The notes under the pieces: generated by a model
Told to the model about the DNA's origin: nothing
Seen by the model: the letters and a program-made list of their open reading frames with translations, nothing else
Databases searched by the model: none
Position numbers and translations under genes: made by a program
Shown here: positions 50,943 through 61,325 of the stretch, piece by piece
Position numbering within the stretch: the first letter of the stretch is position 1
Layout of the letters: every line of letters starts with the position of its first letter
Origin: Vampirovibrio chlorellavorus
GTDB taxonomy: Bacteria > Cyanobacteriota > Vampirovibrionia > Vampirovibrionales > Vampirovibrionaceae
DNA: 64,000 bases
Assembly (NCBI GenBank): GCA_001858525.1
Contig: LAPX01000005.1
Coordinates: forward strand, 177,387 to 241,386
Direction of reading: 5' to 3'

Positions 50943-52313
50943 TTGTCGCTGAATTTAGAGCAACACAAACTACTTGGACTGGAATACTGGGCAAAACATT
51001 GGTATCGCCACAGCCTATGGTTTGATCATTATTCCCGGCTTCTCCAAAAGACCGCGACCTTTTCACCCCAAGCCCTTGAGGCTTTTCAGAACCAGCGCCT
51101 CAAACAACTGGTTCATGAGGTGTATCGCGATATTCCTTACTATCGCGATTTGTTTGTGGCGTTAAAACTAAAGCCCGAAGCCATTCAATCTGCAGCCGAT
51201 TTGAGCAAATTGCCCTATTTGACCAAAGCCTTGGTGGTGGCAAACTTCGATAAGCTGATTTCACAGAAGAAGCGGAACTTTTTGTGCAAAATCGCTAAAA
51301 CCAGTGGCACCAACGGAAGTCCAGCTCGGTTTATCCGCAGCTTCCATTCCATTAACTTTGAAAACGCCGCGGTATGGCGACAATGGAAATTAAGAACGAT
51401 GCCGGGAAAGCGCCGGATCACCCTGCGGGGAGAAGTGGTTGTTCCCATGAGTCAGTCAGAACCTCCTTTCTGGCGGTTTAACCCGGCCAATCAGGAGTTA
51501 CTGATGTGCGGCTTTCACCTAAATGATAAAACCGCTGAGGCCTATCTCCAAAAAATAATGGCGTTTCAGCCTCAAATTCTATCTTCATATCCCTCTAACG
51601 CCTATGCGCTGGCCAAATACTTTCGGTATCATAAAATCAATTATCAATTCGACGCGGTGTTCACTTCTTCTGAAACCTTGCCCCCTGGCGTCAAGCACTT
51701 TATTGAGGACACGTTTCAAACCCGCACTTACGATTGGTACGGACAGGCGGAGCGGGTTGCGGCCATTTGTCATTGCAAGCAAGGAACCTATCACATTCAG
51801 GAAGATTACTCGCTGGTGGAGCTGGCCCCGACAATGGGCCCAAATTTTGAAGTTGTGGGCACCCACTTCTTTAATACCGTGATGCCATTGATTCGGTATA
51901 AAACCGGCGATTTGGTCAAGCTCGATCCTGAGCAGTCCTGTGATTGCGGTAGTCACTTTCGTACCGTGGCATTCATTGATGGGCGGGCCTGCGACTTTAT
52001 TCTGACCCCGGAGGGGTACCAAATTTCGGCGGCCAACCATATTTTTCATGGCGTGGAAAATATACTGGAAGGCCAGCTTTATCAGGAAGATACGGCTTGT
52101 CTGGTTATAAAAGTGGTTGTTGGTTCTGGCTTTACGGAGCAAAACCGGCTTGAACTGATTAAAAACGCCAGAGAAAATACATCGGAACATATGCGTATTG
52201 TGGTGAAAGTGGTCGATTATATTCAACGAGCGCCCAACGGGAAATTTCAAAGCATCGTCAGCCAGTTACCCGTTTTTGACGATGCTGCGGAAGCCTTTGC
52301 AGCAATAGTTTGA
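50943..52313 (+). CDS. PaaK-like adenylate-forming ligase
   Basis: The protein resembles phenylacetate-CoA ligase and the polysaccharide-cluster CapK branch: 456 residues, VYRDIPYYRDLFVALKLKPE, the ATP loop KTSGTNGSPARFI, DWYGQAERVAAICHCKQGTY, and IRYKTGDLVKLDPEQSCDCG with two Cys. It activates a carboxylate as an adenylate; the acid is unknown. TTG 50943 is the start, supported by AAGGAG eight bases upstream. Nearby genes give no pathway context; aromatic acid use is possible given the tyrosine genes, but surface polymer synthesis is equally likely. Confidence 0.75.
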   Translation: MSLNLEQHKLLGLEYWAKHWYRHSLWFDHYSRLLQKTATFSPQALEAFQNQRLKQLVHEVYRDIPYYRDLFVALKLKPEAIQSAADLSKLPYLTKALVVANFDKLISQKKRNFLCKIAKTSGTNGSPARFIRSFHSINFENAAVWRQWKLRTMPGKRRITLRGEVVVPMSQSEPPFWRFNPANQELLMCGFHLNDKTAEAYLQKIMAFQPQILSSYPSNAYALAKYFRYHKINYQFDAVFTSSETLPPGVKHFIEDTFQTRTYDWYGQAERVAAICHCKQGTYHIQEDYSLVELAPTMGPNFEVVGTHFFNTVMPLIRYKTGDLVKLDPEQSCDCGSHFRTVAFIDGRACDFILTPEGYQISAANHIFHGVENILEGQLYQEDTACLVIKVVVGSGFTEQNRLELIKNARENTSEHMRIVVKVVDYIQRAPNGKFQSIVSQLPVFDDAAEAFAAIV

Positions 52314-52368
52314 GGCAGGATGAGCCTCCGTATAATGATGGTACTGAAAGGGGGCTGAGCGGTGGAGG

Positions 52369-53523
52369 CTAAATGGGTAAACAACTGCCCTCAACGGCAG
52401 TTTGCATAAAGCGCTCAAAAATGTAGTTGGCGTCATGCGGACCTGGGCTGGCTTCCGGGTGAAACTGGACGCTCATCACCGGTGCGTTTCGGTGTTGAAA
52501 ACCCTCAATGGTTTGATCGTTCAGGTTGATGTGGGTGACCATGAGCCTGTCTTCGGGGAAGTGGTCAAACTCCACGCAGTATCCGTGGTTTTGGCTGGTG
52601 ATAAACACCTTGTCTAACAGCATGTCTTTGACCGGGTGATTGCCCCCGTGGTGCCCAAAACGCATTTTGGAGACCTTGGCCCCACAGGCTAGCCCTAAAA
52701 TCTGATGACCCAGGCAAATCCCGAAGGTGGGCATGCCACCGTCCACCAGTTGGCGGGCCATGGCCACGGCATCGTGCAGCACAGCCGGGTCTCCCGGTCC
52801 ATTGGAGAGCAGTACCCCTTGGGGCTCATAGCTCTTAATCTGGGCAAAGTCACAGTGGGCAGGCAGCACCACAATTTCTTCCACGTACTGTTGCAGGTAA
52901 TGCAAAATGCTGGCCTTAATACCGTAATCCACCACCACCAGTTTTTGCACCCGAATGGCCGATACCGGATTTTCCGTGCGAATGGTGTAAGGCTCAATGG
53001 TGGTCACCTGGCTGATCATATCCAGTTCTTCAAAGCCGGGTTGGGCTTGCACCTGTTGGATAAAGTCGGCATCGGCAATGGCCTCGGTGGTAATGCCTGC
53101 CTTCAGGGTGCCTTTGTCCCGAATTTTACGGGTGATGGCTCGGGTATCGACCCCTTCAATCCCTACTACCTTGTTTTTAACCAAAAACTCTTGCAGCGAA
53201 AACTCAGAACGCCAGGAGCTGGTAAAGGGGCTGAGGCGGCTGACCACCAAGCCCACCGCGTTGATGTGGGCGGATTCAAAATCGTGAGAGCTAATGCCGT
53301 AATTGCCGATTTCCGGGTAGGTCATCAGCACCATTTGGCCCCGGTAGCTGGGATCGGTCAGAATTTCCTGATAGCCGGTGGAGGAGGTGTTGAAGACCAG
53401 CTCACCCAATGTGGTTCCCGTAACCCCGATGGATTGTCCTTGGTAAACGCTGCCGTCTTCCAGTACGAGTCTGGCAGGCGTTGCCTTTTGTTCGGATGAA
53501 TCACAGGTCGGTGTGTTTGGCAT
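52369..53523 (-). CDS. carA: Carbamoyl-phosphate synthase small subunit
   Basis: CarA releases ammonia from glutamine and channels it to CarB for carbamoyl phosphate (arginine and pyrimidines). I use ATG 53523 (MPNTPTCDSS) with GGAG upstream; a reading to 53640 adds 39 non-homologous residues. The 384-residue protein has the N-terminal domain (LVLEDGSVYQGQSIG) and a class I amidotransferase domain with the nucleophile Cys in PTFGICLGHQILGLA and the His-Glu pair in MSVQFHPEASPGPHD. It is divergent from carB, not in an operon with it. Confidence 0.96.
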   Translation of the reverse strand: MPNTPTCDSSEQKATPARLVLEDGSVYQGQSIGVTGTTLGELVFNTSSTGYQEILTDPSYRGQMVLMTYPEIGNYGISSHDFESAHINAVGLVVSRLSPFTSSWRSEFSLQEFLVKNKVVGIEGVDTRAITRKIRDKGTLKAGITTEAIADADFIQQVQAQPGFEELDMISQVTTIEPYTIRTENPVSAIRVQKLVVVDYGIKASILHYLQQYVEEIVVLPAHCDFAQIKSYEPQGVLLSNGPGDPAVLHDAVAMARQLVDGGMPTFGICLGHQILGLACGAKVSKMRFGHHGGNHPVKDMLLDKVFITSQNHGYCVEFDHFPEDRLMVTHINLNDQTIEGFQHRNAPVMSVQFHPEASPGPHDANYIFERFMQTAVEGSCLPI

Positions 53524-53665
53524 CGGTGCGGCTCTCCATCTCGGCAGGAAACTGGGGCAGGGAAAACACTTGAATGCGATTGCTTTGCTGGAACCTAAAT
53601 TGCCAGAACGCTTCCGCTGACCGAATAAAGCGGATTTCATTCGGTGACAAAGTATTACAAATCGC

Positions 53666-53695
53666 TTGTAGTGGATTATCTCAGGAAGATAGAAT
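53666..53695 (+). promoter_or_regulatory. Candidate carB promoter
   Basis: TTGTAG (53666-53671) and TAGAAT (53690-53695) form a -35/-10 pair with an 18-base spacer, pointing toward carB about 92 bases away. The match to the sigma-70 consensus is moderate. The divergent spacer 53524-53787 must also carry a carA promoter, which I could not place. Confidence 0.4.
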
Positions 53696-53787
53696 TTGAC
53701 AAACCGCTGAACCCTCCTTGTTTGAGAATTTGTTACCTCCCGCTTTTCTAAGCCTCAAACTCGGCCAACCCCAGGAGAGAGACGACC

Positions 53788-56700
53788 ATGCCCCAACGGA
53801 CTGACCTGCGCAAAATTTTGATCATCGGTGCCGGGCCCATTATTATCGGGCAAGCCTGCGAGTTTGATTATTCCGGTTCTCAGGCCTGTCGGGCCTTGAA
53901 GCAGGCAGGCTATGAAGTGGTGCTGGTCAACTCCAACCCGGCCACCATCATGACCGATCCGGACATGGCCGATCAGACCTACGTGGAGCCCATTACGCCG
54001 GAAATGGTGGCGGCCATTATCGAGAAAGAACGCCCCTGTGCGCTTTTGCCCACCATGGGAGGACAAACGGCCTTGAATACGGCCTACGCCCTCTACAACG
54101 ACGGCACCTTGGAAAAATACGGGGTGGAGCTGATTGGGGCCAACTTCAAGGCTATTCACACCGCTGAAGATCGGGAAGCCTTCAAGCAGTTAGTGGAAGG
54201 CATTGGTCTGGAAGTGCTGACCTCGCACACCGTTCATTTGGTGGAAGAGGCCATGACCAAAGGGCAGGAACTGGGCTTTCCGTTGATCATTCGCACCGGC
54301 TTTACCTTGGGTGGTTCCGGTGGGGCGGTGGTTTACGATGAATCCGGTTTGCGCAAGGCGGCGGAAAAGGGCATTCAGGAATCGCCGGTACAGCAATTGC
54401 TGCTGGAAGAAAGCGCTTTGGGCTGGAAAGAATACGAATTTGAGCTGATGCGGGACAGCCGGGACAATGTGGTCATTGTGTGCAGCGTGGAAAACGTGGA
54501 CCCCATGGGCGTGCATACCGGGGATAGCATCACCGTGGCTCCGGCTCAAACCCTCTCGGACAAGGAGTACCACACCCTGCGCAACGCTTCCATCGATATT
54601 ATTCGGGCCGTGGGCGTAGATGCCGGGGGCTGCAACATTCAGTTTGCCGTGCATCCGCAAACCGGCCGGGTGGTGGTCATTGAAATGAACCCCCGGGTTT
54701 CCCGCAGTTCCGCCTTGGTGAGTAAGGCCACCGGCATTCCCATTGCCAAAATTTCGGCCAAGTTGGCGGTGGGCTTGACCCTGGATGAAATCACCAACGA
54801 TATTACACAAACCACCCCGGCCAGTTTTGAACCGGCGCTGGATTACGTGGTGACCAAAATTCCCCGTTTCTCCTTTGAGAAATTCCCTGGCTCGCTGACA
54901 GACCTCTCCCCCCAGATGAAGTCCGTGGGCGAAGTGATGGCCATTGGACGTACCTTTCAGGAATCGGTGCAAAAAGCGCTGCGCAGTTTGGAAATTGGCC
55001 TGGATGGATTTACCTTTAAACCGCACACGGATGACCCAGATGCCGGCGATACAGAGGCCTTGAAAACCTTGCTGAAGCGGCCTGAAGAACGGCGCATCCG
55101 CTGGATTTACCACGCCCTGCATCAGCAAATGCCAGTGGCCGAACTGGCCCGCATTACGGGTTGGGATCCCTGGTTTTTGGAAAACCTGCGAGAAATTGTG
55201 AATACCGAGCGGGCCATTCTAGCTTATCATCAGGGCAATTCGGAAGCGCCGCTGCCTGAGGCTTTGTTAAACCAAGCTGCGCGGCAAGGCTTTTCGGCCA
55301 GCCAGATTCAATCCTTCCTGCCCTCGGTCTCTTCTGCTTTGGCCCAACAATTGGCTAGCCTGAGGACCCAAGCGGTGTTTAATGCTGTGGACACATGCGC
55401 CGGGGAATTCGAAGCCTTCACGCCTTATTACTATTCCACCACCCACAGTGCCGAAAATGAAGCCAAGTCAGGGGATGCTCAAAAGCAGCGGGTGGTCATT
55501 ATTGGTGGCGGCCCCAATCGTATTGGGCAGGGCATTGAGTTTGACTACTGCTGTGTGCATTCGGCCATGGCTTTGCAGGGGCTGGGGTATGAGGCCATCA
55601 TGGTCAACTCCAACCCGGAAACCGTTTCCACCGATTATGACATCAGCGATCGCCTGTATTTTGAGCCCTTGACCGCTGATACGGTGCTGAACATCCTGAA
55701 TCAGGAAAAACCCTTGGGCATTATTGCCCAACTGGGTGGGCAAACCCCACTGAAGCTGGCCAAGCCACTGGAAGACGCTGGTTATAGCTTGCTGGGCACC
55801 AGCGTGGACAGCATCGATCTGGCTGAAGATCGTCAGCGCTTTGGGGACTTGCTGGCCCGGTTGAATTTGCGCTCGCCGGAATCGGGAACGGCCCGCTCGG
55901 TGGATGAAGCATTGGCCATCAGCCGGCGCATTGGGTATCCGTTGATTGCCCGTCCCAGTTACATTTTGGGCGGGCGGGCCATGCAGATTTTCTACAGCGA
56001 AGCCCGGTTGATTCAGTATTTGAACGAAGTGGTTCACGTGGAGCCGGATTACCCGGTGCTGGTGGAGCGCTTTTTGGAAGATGCCATGGAAGTGGATGTG
56101 GATGCCGTATCCGATGGGCAGGACACTTTGGTGGCCGCCATTTTGCAGCATATCGAGCAGGCGGGAGTTCACAGCGGAGACAGCGCTTGCGTGTGGCCCG
56201 CGCAAACCATTTCCGCAGACATGTTGGAAGAAATTGAGCAAACCACCCACCGTCTGGCTGTGGCCCTCAATATCCGAGGCTTACTGAACATTCAATTCGC
56301 CCTGAAAGAAGGCAAACTCTACGTGTTGGAAGTGAACCCACGGGCCAGCCGGACGGTGCCCTTTGTGTGCAAGGCCACCGGCATTCCGCTGGTGCAAATG
56401 GCCACCCGGCTCATGCTGGGAGAGTCCTTGACCACGGTCAAGCCGTTGATGCCCGCCACACAGCCCAAACATGTAGCGGTAAAGGTCCCGGTGTTCCCTT
56501 TCAACAAGTTCAAGGGCAGCGATCCCAAGCTGGGACCGGAGATGAAAAGCACCGGGGAGGTCATGGGTATTGATGACAGTTTTGCCATCGCCTTTGCCAA
56601 GGCCCATTTGGCGGCCAATAACAAATTACCGCTCAGTGGTAGTGTGTTTATCAGCGTGAATGATTTAGACAAGAGCAAAACCTTACCCGTGGCGGAACAT

Positions 56701-57051
56701 TTGCATCGTCTGGGCTTTACCCTGACTGCCACCGCAGGCACGGCGGCCTTTTTCCAACAGGCCGGTTTGCCGGTACAAGCGCTGCGTAAAAAGCACGAGG
56801 GCTCTCCCAACGTGGAAGAGCTCATCAAGCAAGGGGCCATCAGTCTGGTCATCAACACCCCGGTGGGTGAAGAAGCCCGCCTGGATGACTCTTACATCCG
56901 CAAAGCGGCTCTGGAATTTCAGGTACCCTTGGTGACCACCATTGGCGGGGCCAAAGCGCTGGCCGAAGGGATTGAATCTCGCCAAAAGGGGCCTTTCTCG
57001 GTTCGTAGCTTGCAGGCCTATCTGCGCCAGCCGGAGCCGGTGATTTTGTAA
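53788..57051 (+). CDS. carB: Carbamoyl-phosphate synthase large subunit
   Basis: CarB makes carbamoyl phosphate from bicarbonate, ATP and ammonia delivered by CarA. The 1087 residues show the duplicated ATP-grasp structure: [20 protein letters not shown] in half one and [20 protein letters not shown] in half two, with [16 protein letters not shown] and [16 protein letters not shown] as matching segments. The C-terminal MGS-like allosteric domain (residues ~945-1087) contains [17 protein letters not shown]. Slightly longer than usual because of an insert between the halves (~residues 550-567). Confidence 0.97.
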   Translation: MPQRTDLRKILIIGAGPIIIGQACEFDYSGSQACRALKQAGYEVVLVNSNPATIMTDPDMADQTYVEPITPEMVAAIIEKERPCALLPTMGGQTALNTAYALYNDGTLEKYGVELIGANFKAIHTAEDREAFKQLVEGIGLEVLTSHTVHLVEEAMTKGQELGFPLIIRTGFTLGGSGGAVVYDESGLRKAAEKGIQESPVQQLLLEESALGWKEYEFELMRDSRDNVVIVCSVENVDPMGVHTGDSITVAPAQTLSDKEYHTLRNASIDIIRAVGVDAGGCNIQFAVHPQTGRVVVIEMNPRVSRSSALVSKATGIPIAKISAKLAVGLTLDEITNDITQTTPASFEPALDYVVTKIPRFSFEKFPGSLTDLSPQMKSVGEVMAIGRTFQESVQKALRSLEIGLDGFTFKPHTDDPDAGDTEALKTLLKRPEERRIRWIYHALHQQMPVAELARITGWDPWFLENLREIVNTERAILAYHQGNSEAPLPEALLNQAARQGFSASQIQSFLPSVSSALAQQLASLRTQAVFNAVDTCAGEFEAFTPYYYSTTHSAENEAKSGDAQKQRVVIIGGGPNRIGQGIEFDYCCVHSAMALQGLGYEAIMVNSNPETVSTDYDISDRLYFEPLTADTVLNILNQEKPLGIIAQLGGQTPLKLAKPLEDAGYSLLGTSVDSIDLAEDRQRFGDLLARLNLRSPESGTARSVDEALAISRRIGYPLIARPSYILGGRAMQIFYSEARLIQYLNEVVHVEPDYPVLVERFLEDAMEVDVDAVSDGQDTLVAAILQHIEQAGVHSGDSACVWPAQTISADMLEEIEQTTHRLAVALNIRGLLNIQFALKEGKLYVLEVNPRASRTVPFVCKATGIPLVQMATRLMLGESLTTVKPLMPATQPKHVAVKVPVFPFNKFKGSDPKLGPEMKSTGEVMGIDDSFAIAFAKAHLAANNKLPLSGSVFISVNDLDKSKTLPVAEHLHRLGFTLTATAGTAAFFQQAGLPVQALRKKHEGSPNVEELIKQGAISLVINTPVGEEARLDDSYIRKAALEFQVPLVTTIGGAKALAEGIESRQKGPFSVRSLQAYLRQPEPVIL

Positions 57052-57103
57052 AAGCGCTTCTAGAGTTTAAGGCTGCCTGGGTGACTGGATTAGGCCACCC
57101 TTA

Positions 57104-57133
57104 AGCCCATTCTCAAGTCAGCCCATTCTCAAG
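57104..57133. repeat. Short tandem direct repeat after carB
   Basis: AGCCCATTCTCAAG occurs twice with a 16-base period (57104-57117 and 57120-57133). It lies between the carB stop and the convergent gene end at 57137. A GGGTG/CACCC inverted repeat just before it may be part of a weak terminator. Confidence 0.6.
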
Positions 57134-57136
57134 CTA

Positions 57137-58009
57137 TTATTGGGCGGCCTGCAAATTTTTGCGGAATTGAATCCAGTATTCCAGTTGAGGCGTTCTTTGC
57201 TGAATGAAGTCCTGCTTGGACTGCAATGCATTATGCTCGTTCGTGAGTCTCTTAATTTCTGCTTCAAGTATGCCAATGCCCTTGCGTAAATCAGGAATCA
57301 ACAACTCTTCGGCATCTTCTGACCACAGGCGCTGGGCCTGTTTGAGTTTTTTTTGCTGCTCGGCACGCTGCTTCTTTAAATATTCCAGCTTGTTTTGAAG
57401 CACCGCTTGTTCTCGGGAGAAATAGCTTTGTAATTTTTGGAATTTGGCCTGTTTTTTCTGCAATGCTTCCAAGGACCGCTCACTGTAGGGGACGAATGAC
57501 GGTTTGCTTGCAACTGGTTTTGTGGCCGACGGCTGCGTGATTTCTGGGGCTGTTGCTACCGGTGGTGATGGCGGTGGCGAGGGTGCTTCTGGTGGGGGTG
57601 CTGCGGCAGCAGGAGGGCTATCTGTCGTTGGAGGGGGCGCTGCAGTAGCAGTTTCAACGGCTGGTTCTGAGGGTGGTGAGGGATCTGGCTTGGTTGGGGG
57701 TGATTGTGCTGCTGACGAGGTGGGTGATGGGGGCTTGGGACTCTCTTTCGGTTTGGCCTTCAGGAGTTGATTGATTTTACTGAATAGCGAGTTAACCCAT
57801 TGACCCACTTTGGTCTTGGAGAACCAATCGTACAAACTTTTAATGCCATTGAACACCCACACGAACGGGTTGGCGCTGATGGGGGCTTTGGCGTTTCCAA
57901 ACTTAACAGAAGCCGGGAGGGCGGTCTGGGGTGGCCGTAGCGCATTATATGGAGCCGTCGCTTGGGGCGTCGGGATGGATGGGGATGCAGGTAGCAGTGG
58001 GCAGAGCAT
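57137..58009 (-). CDS. Pro-rich and coiled-coil protein with N-terminal VKFG motif
   Basis: The 290-residue protein is not recognised. Layout: Pro-rich N-terminus with LPASVKFGNAKAPIS at ~residue 35; an aromatic helix (FVWVFNGIKSLYDWFSKTK) that is amphipathic rather than membrane-spanning; a Pro/Ser/Ala/Thr-rich disordered linker (~90-170); and a long Lys/Glu/Gln coiled coil to the end (SLEALQKKQAKFQKLQSYFS and onward). No Sec signal. The start ATG 58009 lacks a strong ribosome site. It shares the VKFG motif position with the proteins at 5999 and 43323. Confidence 0.6.
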   Translation of the reverse strand: MLCPLLPASPSIPTPQATAPYNALRPPQTALPASVKFGNAKAPISANPFVWVFNGIKSLYDWFSKTKVGQWVNSLFSKINQLLKAKPKESPKPPSPTSSAAQSPPTKPDPSPPSEPAVETATAAPPPTTDSPPAAAAPPPEAPSPPPSPPVATAPEITQPSATKPVASKPSFVPYSERSLEALQKKQAKFQKLQSYFSREQAVLQNKLEYLKKQRAEQQKKLKQAQRLWSEDAEELLIPDLRKGIGILEAEIKRLTNEHNALQSKQDFIQQRTPQLEYWIQFRKNLQAAQ

Positions 58010-58211
58010 TCAAGTAGTCTCAAGGTTTTGATGCACCGAGTACTAAAGAATCGGTTAAACCATACAATGCCGGTGAACGGAATCAATTGCCCATGGATAC
58101 CAGCATGGAACCCGGGAGAAAAAGCGAACCTCTGGTGGGCCATTGGAAAACATCCCGGATAACTCTATACTGTGTGTGCAAACATCTTGTGGACAGGATA
58201 CCCAATTGGCG

Positions 58212-59093
58212 ATGGATATTCATCCGGTGGTCACGTTTCTGGTTTACTGTGCTGGCGAGGGGCGATACCTGCAACAGGCGGTGACCTCCATATTACAGCA
58301 GCAGTTCATCGACCATGAAATTCTGTTGCTGGATGATGGGAGCTCGCCATCGTTGCGTGCTGAGGCGTCTGCGTTGGCCCTGCAGGATGGACGGGTGCGG
58401 TATCTCCCTTTGGAAAATGCCCGCAGCAAGTGGGAGGCCTTGAATCAGGGAATTCAACAGGCCCAGGGAGACTTGCTATGGTTTTTTTCGGCCACGGATG
58501 CACTGGCTTCCCCGCAGGCGTTGCAGGAATATGTCACCGAGTTTTTGCTGACCCCGCGCTTGGGGTTGGTGTTTTGCCGGGCCCAATGCGTGGATGCCAA
58601 TGGGGTTCCCTATGAAAAGTACGTTCCACACAAGAAAAACAGCATGCTGCCCTATCAGCCGACCCTGTATCCATCGGGTAGTTTGTTCACCCCCTTGCTG
58701 CGAGAAAACCTGATGCCCGAATCGGGTGTGGTGGTCCGAAAACAATGCTTTGAGCGCACTGGGCTTCTGAACCCCGCCTTGCACCGGGCCGCTTGTTGGC
58801 ATGTCTGGTCTCTCATTTCGCTGGACTGGATTCTCTACTTTGACCCCAACCCTAGGGTGTATCAGCGCTTACCCATGTCCCAGGTGGGCATGCCCGCTTC
58901 CGGGGCCATGGATGGAGAAACCCGTTTGCTCTACTATCAGGCGCTGGAAACTTTTTTGGTGCAGCGGCACTATCCGGCCCCCTTGATTCGTCGAACCCGG
59001 CTGGTGCAATTGCAGTTGAAGCAAAAACTGGGGCTTCCGCTCAGTGTGCCTGAAAAACTGTTTCGCTGGATCCGTTTTTTCGCCTTACAGTAG
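58212..59093 (+). CDS. Family 2 glycosyltransferase
   Basis: ATG 58212 (MDIHPVVTFLVYCAGEG) places the GT2 core at the N-terminus; a TTG 69 bases upstream would add residues without pattern. The 293-residue protein shows the nucleotide-sugar segment ILLLDDGSSPSLRAEA, a catalytic-loop DLLWFFSATDALASP in which the usual DxD is replaced by SATD, and QTLCF-type later loop MPESGVVVRKQCFERTG. A soluble or peripheral enzyme of surface polysaccharide or glycoprotein synthesis. Ribosome site weak. It is isolated from the other glycosyltransferases. Confidence 0.8.
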   Translation: MDIHPVVTFLVYCAGEGRYLQQAVTSILQQQFIDHEILLLDDGSSPSLRAEASALALQDGRVRYLPLENARSKWEALNQGIQQAQGDLLWFFSATDALASPQALQEYVTEFLLTPRLGLVFCRAQCVDANGVPYEKYVPHKKNSMLPYQPTLYPSGSLFTPLLRENLMPESGVVVRKQCFERTGLLNPALHRAACWHVWSLISLDWILYFDPNPRVYQRLPMSQVGMPASGAMDGETRLLYYQALETFLVQRHYPAPLIRRTRLVQLQLKQKLGLPLSVPEKLFRWIRFFALQ

Positions 59094-59304
59094 AACCGCA
59101 GTGGATCGGGGTGGGCCGTTGTAAGAATAAAATTGACTCTAGCGCCTTTCATTGGTAGGCTAATAAGGGTCTTTGGTTTCTAGAGAAACGAAGCTGGTTG
59201 GTGAGGCTGGTCATTTTCATTTTTTATGCGAGGGAAAAGTCCTGCCGACAGTTTTAGGTCTGGAAGTTGATGGCGAACAAAACGAGTAGAGCGCAGTTTG
59301 GGTC

Positions 59305-60141
59305 ATGACATCCACTATGAACAATATTTATGTGCTGATTAAGCAGGTTCCGGATCAGTCGGCCAAAGCCGGGATCAATCCGGATGGTACTATCGATCGG
59401 GCCAAGGCCAAGCGGATGTTGAATCCGTTTGATCGTTATGCCCTGCAAGCGGCCTTGCATACCAAGGCACTGTATGGGGGGCGAGTGACGGCCATTTCCA
59501 TGGGGCCTCCCCTGGCCGCTGAAATTTTGCTGGAAGCCATTGAGCATGGGGCCGATCAGGGCTATTTGCTGTCTGATCGTCGTCTGGCGGCTTCTGATAC
59601 GCTGGCCACGGCCTATGCCTTGCACAAGGTCATTCAGCATCTGGGCGTGCCGGATCTGATGTTTTGTGGCTTGCAAACCACCGATGGCGATACCGCCCAG
59701 GTGGGACCTCAAATCGCTGAACGTCTGGATTTACCACAGGTTAGCTATTGCGAAGATTTTAGGATTGAGGACGGTAAAGTGGTGGCCCGTCGGGTGATTG
59801 AAGGTGGGTACCAGTGGGTCAAAATGGCCATGCCTGCCCTGATCACGGTGGCTAACTCTTCCCATCCGCTGGAGTATAAAAACATTCGCGGTGCCCGTCG
59901 GGTGCAGCAACTGCTAAGGGACGAAGCGGCCAAAAACGAAGTGATCAAGACGGTGACTCTGGATGACGTGGGCGCTGATCCGGTGCTGTGCGGTCTGAAG
60001 GGTTCTCCCACCATCGTGGCCAAAACCGATAAGGTGGCTGAAATTGGCGGCAGTTGCAAGGTCCGTCAGGGTGAGCCTATTGAGCAGATGGTTCGTGATG
60101 TGTTGCAGACTACCAATCTCAAGGAATTTGCCAAGTTATGA
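59305..60141 (+). CDS. etfB: Electron transfer flavoprotein beta subunit
   Basis: ETF accepts electrons from acyl-CoA and amino-acid dehydrogenases. The 278-residue beta subunit starts NIYVLIKQVPDQSAKAGINP, has MLNPFDRYALQAALHTKA, and the family signature around QTTDGDTAQVGPQIAERLDL (AMP/FAD-binding half). Start chosen at ATG 59305; ATG 59317 is possible, neither with a clear ribosome site. It overlaps etfA by four bases (ATGA). Confidence 0.94.
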   Translation: MTSTMNNIYVLIKQVPDQSAKAGINPDGTIDRAKAKRMLNPFDRYALQAALHTKALYGGRVTAISMGPPLAAEILLEAIEHGADQGYLLSDRRLAASDTLATAYALHKVIQHLGVPDLMFCGLQTTDGDTAQVGPQIAERLDLPQVSYCEDFRIEDGKVVARRVIEGGYQWVKMAMPALITVANSSHPLEYKNIRGARRVQQLLRDEAAKNEVIKTVTLDDVGADPVLCGLKGSPTIVAKTDKVAEIGGSCKVRQGEPIEQMVRDVLQTTNLKEFAKL

Positions 60142-61325
60142 GTCCAGAAGAACCGAAACAAGAAGCACAAGCCTCCGAATCATGGGGGGGCGGTGACGCT
60201 GCGCCTAAACCCGATGCGGAGCCATTGCGGGAAATAATCACCCCGTCAAACAAAGAAGTCATTGTGATTGCCGAACAAGTGGAAGGGCAAATTCAGCCGG
60301 TCACCATGGAACTGCTGGGTGCCGGTCGTGATTTGGCTGATAAGCTGGGCGGTCAGTTATCCTGCGTTTTGCTGGGTCATAACCTGGAGCAGGCTGCCCA
60401 AACCCTGATTCACTATGGCGCTGAAATTGTATACCTCGCCGATAGTCCTGAACTACAGGCGTATCGCACCTTGCCTTATAAGCGGGTCATTACCGATTTG
60501 CTGAAAACCTTTGATCCCCCGCCGCACATTTTGCTGTTGGGTTCTACCACCACCGGTCGGGATTTGGCCCCGCGCATTGCGGCCTTCTTTAAGACCGGTT
60601 TGACCGCCGATTGTACCGAGCTGGATATCGGGCCTTATGAGCACACCAACAAAGCCGATCCGGACAAGTTGGGTCTTTATCCCGGTTGCTTGTACGCCAT
60701 TCGCCCCAGCTTTGGGGAGAGCTTGAAGGCTCGTATTCTGGGGCCCTGGAATAACCCGCAAATGGCCACTACCCGGCCGGGGGTGATGTTGCCTCTGAAG
60801 CTGGATACCAGCCGGACGGGTGAAATTCGTCGCATTCCAGTCAATTTGCTGCCAGAAGATTTTCGTTTGGAAGTGCTGGAGATTGTGCGGGAAGTGCAAT
60901 CGGGTGTCAGCATTGCCGATGCCGATGTGGTTGTCGCTGGCGGCTATGGGCTGGGTGGCTCGGAAGGGTTTAACCTGCTGAGAGATCTGGCAGCCTGCTT
61001 TGAAAACTCCGCCGTGGGCGCCTCTCGCAAAGTGGTGGATGCTGGCTGGATTCCGTATTCCAATCAGGTGGGGCAAACCGGTAAAACCGTGCGTCCCAAA
61101 ATCTACATTGCCTGCGGCATCTCCGGGGCCATTCAGCACCGGGTGGGCATGAATAAATCGGGCTTGATTATTGCCATCAACAAAGACCCGGATGCGCCCA
61201 TTTTCCAGGTGGCCCATCATGGCGTGGTGGGCGATGTGTTTCAGGTAGTGCCTGAGCTGATTCGGCAACTGAAAGCGGCCAAATCCGTGGAAGGTGCCAG
61301 CAGTTCCGAGAAATCGTTGGTGTAG
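60138..61325 (+). CDS. etfA: Electron transfer flavoprotein alpha subunit
   Basis: The alpha subunit binds the FAD that shuttles electrons. The 395-residue protein has an N-terminal Glu/Pro-rich extension of ~35 residues, the alpha/beta domain, and the C-terminal FAD domain with the family signature YIACGISGAIQHRVGMNKSG and the NKDPDAPIFQVAHHGVVGDV segment. Overlaps etfB by four bases. Its stop codon lies inside the hairpin at 61321-61339, before the ETF:quinone oxidoreductase gene. Confidence 0.95.
   Translation: MSPEEPKQEAQASESWGGGDAAPKPDAEPLREIITPSNKEVIVIAEQVEGQIQPVTMELLGAGRDLADKLGGQLSCVLLGHNLEQAAQTLIHYGAEIVYLADSPELQAYRTLPYKRVITDLLKTFDPPPHILLLGSTTTGRDLAPRIAAFFKTGLTADCTELDIGPYEHTNKADPDKLGLYPGCLYAIRPSFGESLKARILGPWNNPQMATTRPGVMLPLKLDTSRTGEIRRIPVNLLPEDFRLEVLEIVREVQSGVSIADADVVVAGGYGLGGSEGFNLLRDLAACFENSAVGASRKVVDAGWIPYSNQVGQTGKTVRPKIYIACGISGAIQHRVGMNKSGLIIAINKDPDAPIFQVAHHGVVGDVFQVVPELIRQLKAAKSVEGASSSEKSLV

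Noticed and set aside
54190..56607. Long minus-strand ORFs opposite carB
   Set aside because: Shadows of a highly conserved gene.
60453..61268. 271-residue minus-strand ORF opposite etfA
   Set aside because: Shadow of etfA; no start signal or pattern.
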